From contig CAUHNN010000002.1 of the NCBI GenBank assembly GCA_959607715.1, forward strand, positions 62,001-126,000: a stretch of 64,000 nt of DNA, read 5' to 3'. The translations under genes were made by a program, and so were the position numbers. The first letter of the stretch is position 1. Every line of letters starts with the position of its first letter. The notes below the pieces were generated by a model. The model made no database searches, was not told the origin of the DNA, and saw only the letters and a program-made list of their open reading frames with translations. Source of the DNA: an uncultured Eggerthella sp. Its GTDB lineage: Bacteria > Actinomycetota > Coriobacteriia > Coriobacteriales > Eggerthellaceae. Positions 50,083-60,216 of the stretch are shown piece by piece.

Positions 50083-50829
50083 CACGGCGTCGAATTCGAA
50101 GGTGTGGAGGAACTTCTGGGCGCGTTCGGTCTGCGGATGGGCGAAGAAGCGCTCGGGAATGTCCTCCTCGACGATGTCGCCGCCATCGAAGAACAAAACG
50201 CGGTCGGCGACGGCGCGGGCGAACTGCATCTCGTGGGTGACGATGAGCATGGTCTTGCCTTCGCGGGCCAGGCCGAGGATGACATCGAGCACTTCGCGCA
50301 CCATTTCAGGGTCGAGCGCCGCGGTGACTTCGTCGAGCAGAAGCACGTCGGGGTGCATGGCAAGGGCGCGGGCGATGGCGACGCGCTGTTTCTGGCCGCC
50401 GGAAAGCTGGCGCGGGAAGCTGCCTTCCTTTTCGGCGAGCCCGACGCGTTTAAGCAGGTCACGCGCTTCGGCCTGCGCTTCTTCCTTCTTCTTTCCCTGG
50501 GCTTTCATGGGCGCGAGGGTGATGTTGTCGAGCACTGTCATGTGGGGGAACAGGTCGTAGCTCTGGAAGACCATGCCGATTTTCTGGCGAAGGGAGGCGA
50601 TGTCCTTGGCGGATCCGTCGATGGTGCGGCCGTCGATGGTGATGGTGCCTCCCTGGATGGGCTCAAGCGCGTTGATGCAACGCAGGAAGGTCGACTTACC
50701 GCAGCCGGAAGGGCCGATCACGACGATGACCTCGCCGCGCTTGACCTGGAGGTTGATGTCTTTGAGCACGACGTTGTCGCCGTAGGCCTTCTTCAGGTGC
50801 TCGATGGAAAGGAGGATGTCGTCGCTCAT
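50065..50829 (-). CDS. glnQ: Polar amino-acid ABC transporter, ATP-binding protein
   Basis: A 254-aa ATPase of the GlnQ/HisP group. Walker A GPSGCGKST near 38-46, Q-loop MVFQSYDLFP, signature LSGGQKQR near 145-152, Walker B VLLLDEVTAALDPE and switch THEMQFAR. It powers uptake by the two permeases encoded immediately upstream on the minus strand (gaps of 3 bases and a short overlap). Its stop codon is followed by a partially repeated copy of its own last bases. Specificity cannot be read from the sequence. Confidence 0.94.
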   Translation of the reverse strand: MSDDILLSIEHLKKAYGDNVVLKDINLQVKRGEVIVVIGPSGCGKSTFLRCINALEPIQGGTITIDGRTIDGSAKDIASLRQKIGMVFQSYDLFPHMTVLDNITLAPMKAQGKKKEEAQAEARDLLKRVGLAEKEGSFPRQLSGGQKQRVAIARALAMHPDVLLLDEVTAALDPEMVREVLDVILGLAREGKTMLIVTHEMQFARAVADRVLFFDGGDIVEEDIPERFFAHPQTERAQKFLHTFEFDAVRHHDA

Positions 50830-50832
50830 GGA

Positions 50833-51507
50833 TTAGCTCCACTTCTTTTCAAGATGATTGGCCAGCATGCTGATTGGCCAGCATGCCAGGAAATACAGCA
50901 GCATGATGGTGCCGTAGATGCCGAAAACGGCGTTGGGGGAAGTCATGCGGTTCGCCTCGATGATCTGCTGACCGACCTTCATCATCTCGACTACGCCGAT
51001 CATCAGCACGAGGCTGGTGGTCTTGATCATGCGGGTGATGAGGTTGATGGACGTCGGGATCAGGCGGCGGATCGCCTGCGGGATGATGACGTAGCGATAC
51101 ATCTGGGCCCGCGAAAGGCCGAGCGCCTCGGCGCTTTCGTATTGCTGTTTGGGGATGCTCGTCAGGGCGCCGCGCACGAGGTCGCCCATCTCGCCGGTGC
51201 CCCAGAACACGAACACGATGATCGACGAAAGCTCCGCCGAGATGTTGATGCCGGCGACGCGCGTTGCGCCGAAGAACACGATGAAGAGCAAAACGAGCTG
51301 CGGCATGATGCGGACGATCTCAAGATAGATGCGCGAGATGACCTTCGCAACGCGGTTGTCCCACGTCATGAATATGCCGAAGAGCATGCCCAGCGGGATG
51401 CTCAGCGCGACGGAGATGGCGCTGATCTGCACCGCCACCCAGAGACCCTGCAGAAGACGGATGCCGTTGTTGCCCAGGAATAAGACATCAAGCCCCAAAG
51501 CTTCCAT
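50833..51507 (-). CDS. Polar amino-acid ABC transporter permease (second)
   Basis: A 224-aa HisM/HisQ/GlnP-type permease with five to six membrane segments. It contains the EAA loop motif (SAEALGLSRAQMYRYVIIPQAIRRLIP) that contacts the ATPase. ATG 51507 is chosen because AAAGGAGG precedes it; an upstream in-frame Met (51528) lacks this. The start overlaps the end of the first permease by 20 bases. It is probably a heterodimer partner of that permease. Confidence 0.92.
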   Translation of the reverse strand: MEALGLDVLFLGNNGIRLLQGLWVAVQISAISVALSIPLGMLFGIFMTWDNRVAKVISRIYLEIVRIMPQLVLLFIVFFGATRVAGINISAELSSIIVFVFWGTGEMGDLVRGALTSIPKQQYESAEALGLSRAQMYRYVIIPQAIRRLIPTSINLITRMIKTTSLVLMIGVVEMMKVGQQIIEANRMTSPNAVFGIYGTIMLLYFLACWPISMLANHLEKKWS

Positions 51508-52147
51508 AGCGAAGCCTCCTTTCCGCATACGTGCCGAGAATCGATACGGGCACGAGGATGATCAGGTAGAACAGAACCAGCAGAACAAGGCATTCGGTGG
51601 TGTCGTAGTAAAGGCCCATGAGATCTTTCGTCAAGAACATGAGGTCCATCAGACTGATGGCGCTGAAAACGCTCGTTTCCTTAAGGAGGAAGATGACGTT
51701 CGCGACGAAGGAGGGAACGCTGAGCGAAACGGCCTGCGGCAGGATGACGTAGCGCATGGTCTGTAGACGGGTGAGGCCAAGGCTCAGGGCGCTTTCGTGC
51801 TGAATGGGCTCGACCGCCTCAAGTCCGCTGCGGAACGTTTCGGCCATGTAGCTGCCGCCCAAAAGCGCCAAGCCGACGATGCCGCAGGTTTCCGCGTCGA
51901 TGGCGAGCCCGATGCGCGGGAGGCCGAAGTAGATGAAGAAGAGCTGGATCAGCAACGGCGTGTTGCGGAACAGCTCGATGTAGACGCGGCAGATCTGGCG
52001 AAGCACGGGTATGCGGAAGTGGACGATGAGGGACACCACCAAGCCGATGATGACGGAGCCGATGATGCCGGTCCACCCGATGCGCAGCGTCAGAAGCGCA
52101 GCTTCCCCGTAGAGGGGCAGGTATTGCACCATTGCGTCGAAGTCCAA
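51488..52147 (-). CDS. Polar amino-acid ABC transporter permease (first)
   Basis: A 219-aa permease, first gene of the transport group. Five to six segments and the EAA loop (SALSLGLTRLQTMRYVILPQAV). TTG 52147 is the start, after AAAGGAAG. It differs in sequence from the second permease, so the importer is of the two-permease type. Together with the ATPase and lipoprotein it makes one complete importer. Confidence 0.9.
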   Translation of the reverse strand: MDFDAMVQYLPLYGEAALLTLRIGWTGIIGSVIIGLVVSLIVHFRIPVLRQICRVYIELFRNTPLLIQLFFIYFGLPRIGLAIDAETCGIVGLALLGGSYMAETFRSGLEAVEPIQHESALSLGLTRLQTMRYVILPQAVSLSVPSFVANVIFLLKETSVFSAISLMDLMFLTKDLMGLYYDTTECLVLLVLFYLIILVPVSILGTYAERRLRYGSFGA

Positions 52148-52442
52148 CGCGGTCTTCCTTTCGGTCTTCGCTCAACGGCGAAGGAGGTTGTCGTTGCTGT
52201 GCGGGCCGCAGCGCGATGGGGGGTCGCGGCCCCGTTCGTCTTCGGTCGCAGTGCCGATGCGGAGAGCGGGATGGGCCACTGCGTCGTTTATAGACATCGA
52301 TACAGGATACTATATTTATATTCCATACGCGCGTCTTTAGGCTCCCCTTCGGCGAAGGCTGCCGTCGGTGGCGTCGAAGGGGAAGCCGTTTTCGCGCGGT
52401 GATAGACTGAGGCGCGTTTCATTTACGTTCGGAAGGATCTGC
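52148..52442. other. Divergent intergenic region between the importer and the ABC exporter
   Basis: 295 bases. An AT-rich core (52290-52325, TACTATATTTATATT) is the only AT-rich island and likely holds the importer promoter, though no clean -35/-10 pair is seen. An inverted repeat GGCTCCCCTTCG / CGAAGGGGAAGCC (52341-52386) and an extended -10 TGATAGACT (52400-52408) precede the exporter gene. Confidence 0.45.
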
Positions 52443-54233
52443 ATGTCGCATAAGGGTGATCAGGCAACGTCGTTTCGCGACGTGGCGAAGAAGTTCATCG
52501 GTTACTATCGCCCCTTCACGTTCCTTTTCTTCGCCGATCTGGTGTGCGCGACCGTCCTTGCGGCGATCGATCTGGCCTTCCCCCAGATCCTCAACTTCTT
52601 CGTGCGCGATTTCTTTGTCAACTCGCAAGACGCCATCCTCACCGTGCTGCCGTGGGTGGCTGCCGGGCTCGTGGCGCTCTATCTGCTGCGCAGCGCCTGC
52701 CAGTACTTCATCGCGTGTTGGGGCCACATCATGGGTGCGCGCATGGAGGCTCGCATGCGAAGCGATTTGTTTTCCCAGTATCAGCGCCTGAGCTTTTCCT
52801 ACTACGACCGCAACAACACCGGCGAGATGATGTCGAAGCTCGTCACCGATCTGTTCGACATCTCGGAAGTTGCCCATCACGGTCCCGAGAACCTCTTCAT
52901 CGCCACCATCAAGATCGTGGGCTCGTTCGTTCTCTTGATGATGATCAACGTCCCCTTGACGCTCGTCATGCTGGTGGTGACTTCAGCGATGGCGGTGTAT
53001 GCGGGTGTGGCCAACTACCGCAAGCGGACGGTCTTCCGCGCCAATCGCGTGAAGATGGCCGGCATCAATTCTCGTCTGCAGGATTCCTTGGGCGGGATCC
53101 GCGTGGTGAAGGGCTTCGGCAACGAAGGCATCGAGGCGCGGAAGTTCGCGGATGTGAACGACTCCTTCGTGGCTACCAAGGAGTCGAGCTATCGCTTCAT
53201 GGGGCAGTTCCAGATGGCGTCGAGCCTCTTCCAAGGCGCACTTTACACCGCGACCATCGTCGGCGGTGGATGGTTCGTGGCGACGGGGTCCCTCGATCCG
53301 GCCGATATGGTGATGTATGCCCTCTACATCGGCATCTTCATCGCGCCGATCGAGCTTCTGATCAACTTCACCGAAACCTTCCAGAAGGGTTATGCGGGCT
53401 TCCGCCGCTTCGTCGAGACACTCGCCGAAAAGCCTGATGTCGCCGACGCGCCCGACGCGGTCGATCTTGGCAAGGAAGTGGATCTTTCCCAGCCCCTTTC
53501 GGTTCGTTACCGCGACGTTCGCTTTTCTTACGGGGAAGGGAAAGAGGTGCTGCGCGGCCTTGACCTCGACGTTCCGGCCGGATCGACGGTTGCCCTGGTG
53601 GGTCCGTCGGGCGGCGGCAAGACGACGACGTGTTCCCTTCTGCCGCGCTTCTACGACGCGAAGGGCGGCACCGTCGAGGTGGGCGGTTTCGACGTGAAGA
53701 ACCTGACGCTCGCGTCTTTGCGCGCGCAGGTCGGCATCGTGCAGCAGGACGTCTATCTGTTCCAGGGAACGATCCGCGACAACATTCGCTACGGCGACCC
53801 GGGTGCTTCCCAGGAGCGCATAGAAGAGGCGGCCCGTCGCGCCAACATCCACGATTTCGTCATGGGCCTTGAAGAGGGGTACGATACGCTGGTGGGCGAG
53901 CGAGGCACGCGCCTTTCCGGCGGTCAGAAGCAGCGCATTGCCATCGCGCGCGTTTTCCTGAGGAATCCGCGTATCTTGATTCTCGACGAGGCAACGAGTG
54001 CGCTCGACAATGAGAGCGAGGAGCGCGTTCAGGAGTCCCTCTCCCAGTTGAGCGAGGGCCGCACGACGCTCGTCATCGCGCATCGCCTCTCCACGATCAG
54101 GAGCGCTGATGTGATCGCCGTCGTTGACGAGGGGCGCGTGGTGGAAAGGGGAACCCATGAAGAGCTTCTTGCGAACAAGGGCATCTACGAGCGTTATTAC
54201 CGCATGCAGTTCGGGGTTCGTCGCGAGCGGTAG
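52443..54233 (+). CDS. Half-size ABC exporter (fused membrane and ATPase domains)
   Basis: A 596-aa type IV ABC half-transporter, probably homodimeric. Six membrane segments occupy residues about 20-300 (with YYDRNNTGEMMSKLVTD in the coupling-helix region). The ATPase follows: Walker A GPSGGGKTT near 386-394, signature LSGGQKQR near 491-498, Walker B ILILDEATSALD and D-loop, and AHRLSTI switch His. ATG 52443 follows GGAAGG. No partner half-transporter or substrate-synthesis gene is nearby, so lipid or drug export is only a family-level guess. Confidence 0.92.
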   Translation: MSHKGDQATSFRDVAKKFIGYYRPFTFLFFADLVCATVLAAIDLAFPQILNFFVRDFFVNSQDAILTVLPWVAAGLVALYLLRSACQYFIACWGHIMGARMEARMRSDLFSQYQRLSFSYYDRNNTGEMMSKLVTDLFDISEVAHHGPENLFIATIKIVGSFVLLMMINVPLTLVMLVVTSAMAVYAGVANYRKRTVFRANRVKMAGINSRLQDSLGGIRVVKGFGNEGIEARKFADVNDSFVATKESSYRFMGQFQMASSLFQGALYTATIVGGGWFVATGSLDPADMVMYALYIGIFIAPIELLINFTETFQKGYAGFRRFVETLAEKPDVADAPDAVDLGKEVDLSQPLSVRYRDVRFSYGEGKEVLRGLDLDVPAGSTVALVGPSGGGKTTTCSLLPRFYDAKGGTVEVGGFDVKNLTLASLRAQVGIVQQDVYLFQGTIRDNIRYGDPGASQERIEEAARRANIHDFVMGLEEGYDTLVGERGTRLSGGQKQRIAIARVFLRNPRILILDEATSALDNESEERVQESLSQLSEGRTTLVIAHRLSTIRSADVIAVVDEGRVVERGTHEELLANKGIYERYYRMQFGVRRER

Positions 54234-54286
54234 ATGACCGACGTCGTGTACCGTTCTTGCGCATATCGGGGAGACTTGCCTGTCGC

Positions 54287-54317
54287 TTGACGAAAGACGA
54301 GACCTCTCACGTATACT
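54287..54317 (+). promoter_or_regulatory. Candidate promoter of the glycosyltransferase gene
   Basis: TTGACG at 54287-54292 and TATACT at 54312-54317, spacer 19 bases, 49 bases before the GTG start. Confidence 0.5.
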
Positions 54318-54365
54318 CATGTTTCGTTTGCTTGCTGAATGATTTCGCGAAATGAGGAGGATGCC

Positions 54366-55613
54366 GTGATTACCACGTCGTGCGACGCTGCGTCCGAGCG
54401 TCCCCTCGTCATCATCGTTCACGCCTCGGTCGGCTCGGGCCATCGAAGCGCCGCCCACGCCGTGGCGCAGGCGTTCGAGGATCTGGCGGGCTCTCGTCCC
54501 GACCTTCCCGCCGACACCGAGATCGCGGTGCTCGACATCCTTGATTACGGCCGCGTCCGTTTCGACGGCGACAAGACGGCCAACGTTACGGTCGTCTTCA
54601 ACGGCCTGTACGATTTCACCTGGCATCATGCTTTCACCGGCCGCATCCTGTGGGGCGGGGGCTGGAGCTGGTCGCCGATCATGTTCCCTCGGTTTACCGA
54701 CCTGGTTCGCGAACGACGTCCTATCGCCATCGTCGCGACCCACATCGTTGCCGCCAACGTGGCCGTTGCAGCGCGCATGCTGACCGGCCAGCGCTTCCCG
54801 CTTGTTTGCGTGCCCACCGATTACGGCGCCGAGGGGTTGTGGCCCCATCGTTTCACCGATCTGTTCTGCGCCGCCGACGACGAGATGGTCAAGGAGCTGA
54901 CGCCGCGCAAGGTCCCGCTTGAGCGCATCAAGGTAACGGGCATTCCGGTGCGCAAGGGATTTTCACAGCCCGCCGATCGTGACCATACGCTTGAGCGTTT
55001 CGGCCTTCCCGAGGACAAGATCAACGTCATGGTCATGGCCGGCGCGCGTCTTGCCCAGCCTTACATGCCGTTTCGCGCCATCATGGCCGATGTTATCGAC
55101 AAGCTGGGCGATTTTCCGCTTATGCACTTTTCCTTCCTTGCGGGCGCCGACGAGGAATACGCCGAGCATTTGAAGCGCGAGCTGGAGCAGGCGGGCGTCG
55201 GCAACGCTTCGGTGTTCAACTATGTCGAGGACATTCCAGCCCTGATGGCGGCAAGCGATATGATCGTGGCGAAATCCGGCGGCCTGGCGACGACGGAGTG
55301 CCTGTGCGCTCGTCTGCCGCTCGTGCTCGTGGGGAAGTCGTATGGCCAGGAGCGCGCCAACACGCGCACCGTCTGCGCGACGGGTGCCGCCATGACGGCC
55401 GAGACGCCCGAGGCGGTGCTTGCTTCCCTCCGCACGATTCACGATGATCCGTCTCTTCTGCGGAAGATGAACACCGCAGGTGATTCGCTGCGTCGCCCCC
55501 ATGCGGCTACCGATGTTGCCGAGGCGACGCTTGCTCTGGTGGGGCGTATCGATCCGCCGAAGCGTTGTTTTGCCAAGCTGTATTGGGGAAAGAAGCCCCA
55601 TCCTCTGCGCTAG
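54366..55613 (+). CDS. MGDG synthase-like glycosyltransferase
   Basis: A 415-aa GT-B enzyme of family GT28-type diacylglycerol glycosyltransferases. The N-terminal HASVGSGHRSAAHAVAQAF is the lipid-acceptor motif (compare TxxTGxGHxxAA). The central MGDG-type region has FPLVCVPTDYG, and the C-terminal donor-binding part has DMIVAKSGGLATTECL and LPLVLVGKSYGQERANT. It transfers a hexose from a nucleotide sugar to diacylglycerol to make membrane glycolipid. GTG 54366 is chosen for GAGGAGG 5 bases upstream; an upstream ATG (54339) lacks this. Monocistronic. Confidence 0.88.
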   Translation: MITTSCDAASERPLVIIVHASVGSGHRSAAHAVAQAFEDLAGSRPDLPADTEIAVLDILDYGRVRFDGDKTANVTVVFNGLYDFTWHHAFTGRILWGGGWSWSPIMFPRFTDLVRERRPIAIVATHIVAANVAVAARMLTGQRFPLVCVPTDYGAEGLWPHRFTDLFCAADDEMVKELTPRKVPLERIKVTGIPVRKGFSQPADRDHTLERFGLPEDKINVMVMAGARLAQPYMPFRAIMADVIDKLGDFPLMHFSFLAGADEEYAEHLKRELEQAGVGNASVFNYVEDIPALMAASDMIVAKSGGLATTECLCARLPLVLVGKSYGQERANTRTVCATGAAMTAETPEAVLASLRTIHDDPSLLRKMNTAGDSLRRPHAATDVAEATLALVGRIDPPKRCFAKLYWGKKPHPLR

Positions 55614-55884
55614 GGCGAACTGCCTGCGCTCCCAGGTTCTTGACCATCTGCGTTTCGGCGCCCAGTCCTTTCGCGCTGATATCCCGCTAGTGGATTTCGG
55701 ATCCAGCATGGATCCTTTCGCCGTCAACGATGCTTTTGCGCCTATTCGGCGAAAGCGGTCCCGTTATGTAGCCTTGGGGTTTTAGTCCTGGGCTATGATC
55801 GAGGTGCAGGGTTCCTGCTGTATAAGTCTCACGCCGCGTTCGGTTTCGTGCGCGGCATTGCTGTTTTTTGAAAGGGAGGTCGAC

Positions 55885-56259
55885 ATGGGAGAAACGTTGA
55901 AACTGGCGGTTCCCACGATGGGCAAGGCCGGTCTCGACTCGCAGCGAAGCGGTCACTTCGGTCACGCCGACTGCTTCACCATCGTCGAGATCGACAACGG
56001 CGAGGTCAAAGGGATTTCGGAGCTTGCCAATCCTCCTCACGAAGAGGGTGGATGCCTTCGCCCCGTGGGGCTGCTGAAGGACGCGGGCTGCGATGCGATC
56101 GTTGCCGCCGGCATGGGAATGCGCCCGATGGCGGGCTTTGCCGATGCGGGCATCACCGTGTACTTTGATCGCTCCGAGCCTACGGTCGGCGGTGTCGTCA
56201 AGCTCGTGTGCGAAGGGCGCGTCGAGAAGATGGGTCCCGAGCACGCCTGCCATCATTAG
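55885..56259 (+). CDS. NifX/NifB-type (dinitrogenase iron-molybdenum cofactor family) protein
   Basis: A 124-aa protein of the Nitro_FeMo-Co family: FGHADCFTIVEID at about 30-42, CLRPVGLLKDAGCDAIVAAGMGMRP, and VKLVCEGRV near the end. Small free-standing members occur in many anaerobes that do not fix nitrogen and probably bind or carry metal clusters. The terminal HACHH and the two Cys are candidate ligands. ATG 55885 follows GAAAGGGAGG. No nif gene is present here, so a nitrogenase role is not implied. Confidence 0.85.
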   Translation: MGETLKLAVPTMGKAGLDSQRSGHFGHADCFTIVEIDNGEVKGISELANPPHEEGGCLRPVGLLKDAGCDAIVAAGMGMRPMAGFADAGITVYFDRSEPTVGGVVKLVCEGRVEKMGPEHACHH

Positions 56260-56400
56260 GCCGGCAGCGCAGAGCCGCGAAAGAGCGCGCCGTATGCGCG
56301 GAGGCGGGTTCGAGAACGGAAGGCAACTGCCCGTTTGCATTGATGAAATGCCCCTATCGTCACGGTGCGCCTGTTTTTTCGGCTGACCTTTCGAGAGGCG

Positions 56401-56429
56401 TTGCATGAAGTCTGCTTCTCGGATATACT
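56401..56429 (+). promoter_or_regulatory. Promoter of tRNA-Thr
   Basis: TTGCAT at 56401-56406, a 17-base spacer and TATACT at 56424-56429, 32 bases before the tRNA. Confidence 0.7.
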
Positions 56430-56461
56430 ACTTGGGCGCTTCGTAATGAAGGGTCTGTAGC

Positions 56462-56537
<76 letters not shown>

Positions 56538-56546
56538 GTATTTTCG

Positions 56547-56580
56547 CAGGTCATCGGGGTAATCCGGTGACCTGTTTTGT
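56547..56580 (+). terminator. Terminator after tRNA-Thr
   Basis: CAGGTCATCGG/CCGGTGACCTG with a 6-base loop, followed by TTTTGTTTT. Confidence 0.8.
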
Positions 56581-56870
56581 TTTCTGGACGTCTTGCTCTT
56601 GCGGGAGAGCGTGAGGGGAAATCGTCCGTTTTGATTTCGCCGAACTTCCACTGAATTCGAATCCGTGAAGCGATCCTCGCCATTGGATTTGCGCTATTGG
56701 TTTCTCTTATATGTTTGTTTGTCGCCGGCGGTTCGCATACAATTCCATTTAAGTGTGCGCAGCTCCCCATGGGTGCTCGGACGCTGCTTCGTTTGAAATC
56801 CCGTTCCGGGAGATAATAGAGCAGTCGAGCATCGAATCGTGGTTTGGCTTGACGGGAAGGACCAAGGGCC
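56581..56870. other. Gap before the large surface-protein gene
   Basis: No coding region supported. A good promoter TTGTTT (56715-56720) N17 TACAAT (56738-56743) lies about 130 bases upstream of the ATG of the surface-protein gene, leaving a long leader. Confidence 0.5.
56715..56743 (+). promoter_or_regulatory. Promoter of the large surface-protein gene
   Basis: TTGTTT and TACAAT with a 17-base spacer; it lies about 130 bases before ATG 56871. Confidence 0.55.
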
Positions 56871-59800
56871 ATGAACCATTCAACCGCGCTCACGCGCTTC
56901 GCGCACGCGATGCTGGCGTTCGTGCTGGTCGTCGCGATGTGTGCGCCGATACACGCCTTCGCTGACGAACCAAGCGAAGATGCCGCTTCGTCGGTGGTGC
57001 AGTCGGGCGACTCGTCGCTAGGCGATACGCCGACTGGCTCATCTGCCCCTGAAGGGTCCGATGGCGATGTCCAGGGTGATTCCGGCGCCTCGTTGCCTCA
57101 GGAGCCTGCGGCCGTTTCGGGCGAGCCCGCCCCTGCCGCTGCGGATGTAGTGACCATGAAGCAGGGTGAAGGCGAAGCGAAAAACTACGACAGCATTGCC
57201 GCTGCCCTCGCCGACGTGGCCGACTACCACTACAAGAACAACAAGGAAGCTTACGTCATCACGCTGAACCAATACATGAGCGAGAGCGTGACGATTCCTG
57301 CGAACAAGAAGGTCACCATCGATCTGAACGGCAAGCAGCTCAATGGTCGCGATGGTGTAACGCTGACTGTGCAGAGCAAGTACGTCACCCTGCAGGACAG
57401 CGTAGGCGGCGGCGGTATTTTCGCCCACTATAACGACGCTGTGAAGATCGAAAAGAACAGCAAGCTCACCATCACGGGCGGACGTGTGGCGGCCATGGGA
57501 ATGGACTGCGCCATTGTCAACGACGGTAACCTGACGGTGACGGGCGGCGCTGTCGAAGCGTATTGCACGGCAATCTCCAATAACGGCACGGTAACCGTGT
57601 CTGGCGGCTCTGTGTTCGGTGGGGATGTCGCCATCGCCAACCTGGGCAAAGTGACCGTCAGCGGCGGCTCTGTGTCCAACGCCCGTACCGATGCAGGCAA
57701 GTGCGCGATTTCTCTCAGCTCGACGGCCTCGTTGAGTGTCTCCGGCGGCGAGGTTGAATCGCCCGGCGTTGCCGTTTCGGCGTGCAATTCCGCTTCCGTG
57801 ACCGTATCCGGCGGCACCATTTCCGGTGACCAGCGCGGCATCGAGGCGCTTGACTCCACGAAGGTCGACATCTCCGCCGGCACTTTGTCATCTTCTGGCG
57901 GCTTCGCGCTTTCCGTTGACAATGCTGTAACCGCCGTCGTCTCCGGCGGCGAGTTCACCAGCGCGGCGGGCTCCAAGGCCATCAACCGCGCATTCAATGC
58001 CACCGTGACCCTGTCCGGCGGCACGTTCAACGTGGCTTCCGCCGCCGACATTTGCGATACGCCCGTTTTCGTCGACCGCTACAGCGCTGTCGAGAAGGAC
58101 GGCAAGGTCGTCGTCGAGATGACGAGCCCTGCCGCCATCGTCATCGCCGAAGACGGCACGCAGACCGCCTACGAAACCTTCACCAAGGCATGCAGCAACG
58201 CTCCCGCCTACAGCACCGTGAAGCTGATGGAGGATGCTGTCCTGGGCAAGTACAGCGCCGAAGTCAAGCATTTCGGCGTGACTGTCGACCTCAATGGTTT
58301 CAACATCGACGGCACCGCCTACACGGGCAAGAATGCGGCGCTGACGCTGAAGACGTCTTACGGCGATAAGCCCGTCGATGGCAAGGATTCCACGTTGCGC
58401 CTGATCAACAGCGTGCCTGGAAAGGGCGGCAAAGTGACGGGCAAGCTTCCCGTTGCGGGCAAGTCGGGCGATAGCTCCTACGATGTGCCCGTCTCCATCG
58501 GCGATGAGGTTGAGCTCGAGGTGGTCAACGGCGGCGCCGACAAGGTGAAGCTCGATTCGAGCGCTTACCTGGTCTACTCGGACAAGACGGCGTCGTTCTT
58601 CAGCAACGGCGGCTTCAAGGTCGATGCGACCGACGGCACGCAGCGTGTCTACGGTTCGTATTCCAGCGCAGCGTCCCATGCGGCCGAAGGCAGCACCGTT
58701 CTCATGCTCAACGACTACGAAAGCAACGAGTCCATCATTTCGGGCACCAATGTGGCGAATCTCGACCTGGGCGGCCATACCTTTACCTATACCGGCTCGC
58801 AGCAGGTCTTCGACATCAACTACGACAACGCCGGCATTAACGTGAAGAACGGCAAAGTGGTTGCCACCAAGCCCCTCGACGTTGCAGGCGTGTCCATGCT
58901 GTACAGCAACGGCACCTTCACCATGGATGGTGTGGTCATGGACGTCCCCGGCGATTCCTGGGGCATCGGCACCAACGGCACCAAGGTGAACAACACCATC
59001 GTCCTCAAGAACTCCACGCTCAACGTCCCCGAGGGTCTGGGCATCTACTTCCCCGGCAGCGGCTCGGTGACCATCGAAGATTCCGTCATCAACGCCAAGC
59101 ACTTCGGCGTGCAGGTGTGCGCGGGCGACCTGGTGGTCACGGGCAGCAAGACCGCCATCACGGCTACCGGCACCCCGCAGCAGAAGGCTGAGAATGACGG
59201 CCCCATTATCGACGGTGCGCGATTTCGGTCGTCGAGCGCGATGGTTACATGGACCTGGGCTCCGTTGCCATCAAGGACGGCACGTTCAAATCCGACGCCT
59301 CCTCTGAAGCTGTGAAGACCTACACCTTCAACAACACCGACAAGGTTGAGGGCGAATGGCCTGAGGCCGGCACTGTGGTTGACGTTTCGGGCGGAAACTT
59401 CTCCAGCCCGGTCGATGAAGGAATCTGCGCCGACGGCTTCGCTCCTCAGGAGAATAAAGACGGCTCCTTCGGCGTGCACCATCACAGCTTCACCATCGCC
59501 CACAGCGATGCGGATTTCCATTGGACGGAGTGCGACGTTTGCGGCGCGGTAACCGACAAACAGGCTCATAGCTTCACCGTGGCATCTCATGACGGAGAGT
59601 ACCACTGGATGAAGTGCGAGGGTTGCGATGCGACGGTTGGCAAGGCTGCGCATAGCTTCAAGTGGGTTGTCGACAAGGAGGCTACCGAGACCGAAGTCGG
59701 CAGCAAGCATGAGGAATGCACCGAGTGCGGATACGCAAAGGGCGCTGTCGAGATCCCTGCGACCGGTTCCGGCGATTCTGGCGATACGTCTGGGTCTGGG

Positions 59801-59995
59801 GTGAAAGATGACGATGCGAATGACGGCGCCGACGACGGACAAAACGCGAATGACGGCGAAAAAGGCGAAGGGGCTCTTGCCAAGACGGCAGACTCCCATT
59901 CGTACGCCGTGATCGGCTTCGGGTTCGTTGCGGCTCTTGCCGTGGCTCTTGCCTTCATTTCTCGTCGCGCGATGGGGGTCAGGCGTTCACGATAG
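56871..59995 (+). pseudogene. Beta-helical cell-surface protein with sorting signal, broken by one frameshift
   Basis: Residues 1-32 form a signal peptide (HAMLAFVLVVAMCAPIHAFA). An acidic spacer is followed by about 250 residues of short repeats (VTVSGGSV, LTITGGRV) typical of a right-handed beta-helix, then a region with DLNGFNIDG and DLGGHTFTYTG repeats. The frame ends at 59315 with nonsense residues. From about 59220 the sense continues in another frame (AISVVERDGYMDLGSVAIKDGTF) to 59995, with two C-x2-C repeats (HWTECDVCGAV, HWMKCEGCDAT), ECGYAKGAVEIPATG, LAKTA, a membrane helix and RRAMGVRRSR. One G missing in a GCGGCG at 59217-59221 explains the break. Full length would be about 1,040 residues. 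Confidence 0.85.
57470..58040 (+). repeat. Beta-helix coding repeats (SGG turns)
   Basis: About a dozen degenerate repeats of 15-25 codons, each with a VTVSGG or similar turn, encode the solenoid of the surface protein. The DNA copies are diverged, so recombination-driven expansion is not obvious. Confidence 0.7.
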
Positions 59996-60043
59996 TATTT
60001 TCGTAGGGGTTTTCCCCGAGGGGAAAGCATACCGAATCGATGA

Positions 60044-60082
60044 AGAGAGGGATCGGACGGTTAATCCGTCCGGTCCCTCTCT
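60044..60082 (+). terminator. Terminator after the surface-protein gene
   Basis: AGAGAGGGATCGGACGG/CCGTCCGGTCCCTCTCT with loop TTAAT, followed by GCTTTTG. A short internal mismatch is tolerated. Confidence 0.75.
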
Positions 60083-60121
60083 GCTTTTGGGCTCGAGGGC
60101 TTTTCGAGGGGGTGCGACGTG

Positions 60122-60151
60122 TTGACGCATTGTTCGCTTTGCTGTTAACGT
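60122..60151 (+). promoter_or_regulatory. Candidate promoter of the second MFS gene
   Basis: TTGACG at 60122-60127 and TAACGT at 60146-60151 (extended TGTTAACGT), spacer 18 bases. Confidence 0.45.
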
Positions 60152-60216
60152 GATTTGTCGCTTTCAAACCTGGCGATTGGGTGGTTTTATCTTCAGTGAT
60201 CGAAGAAAGGCGCAGT

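Noticed and set aside
55885..56259. Nitrogenase cofactor gene implying nitrogen fixation
   Set aside because: Free-standing small members of this family are common in non-fixing anaerobes, and no nif gene is present.
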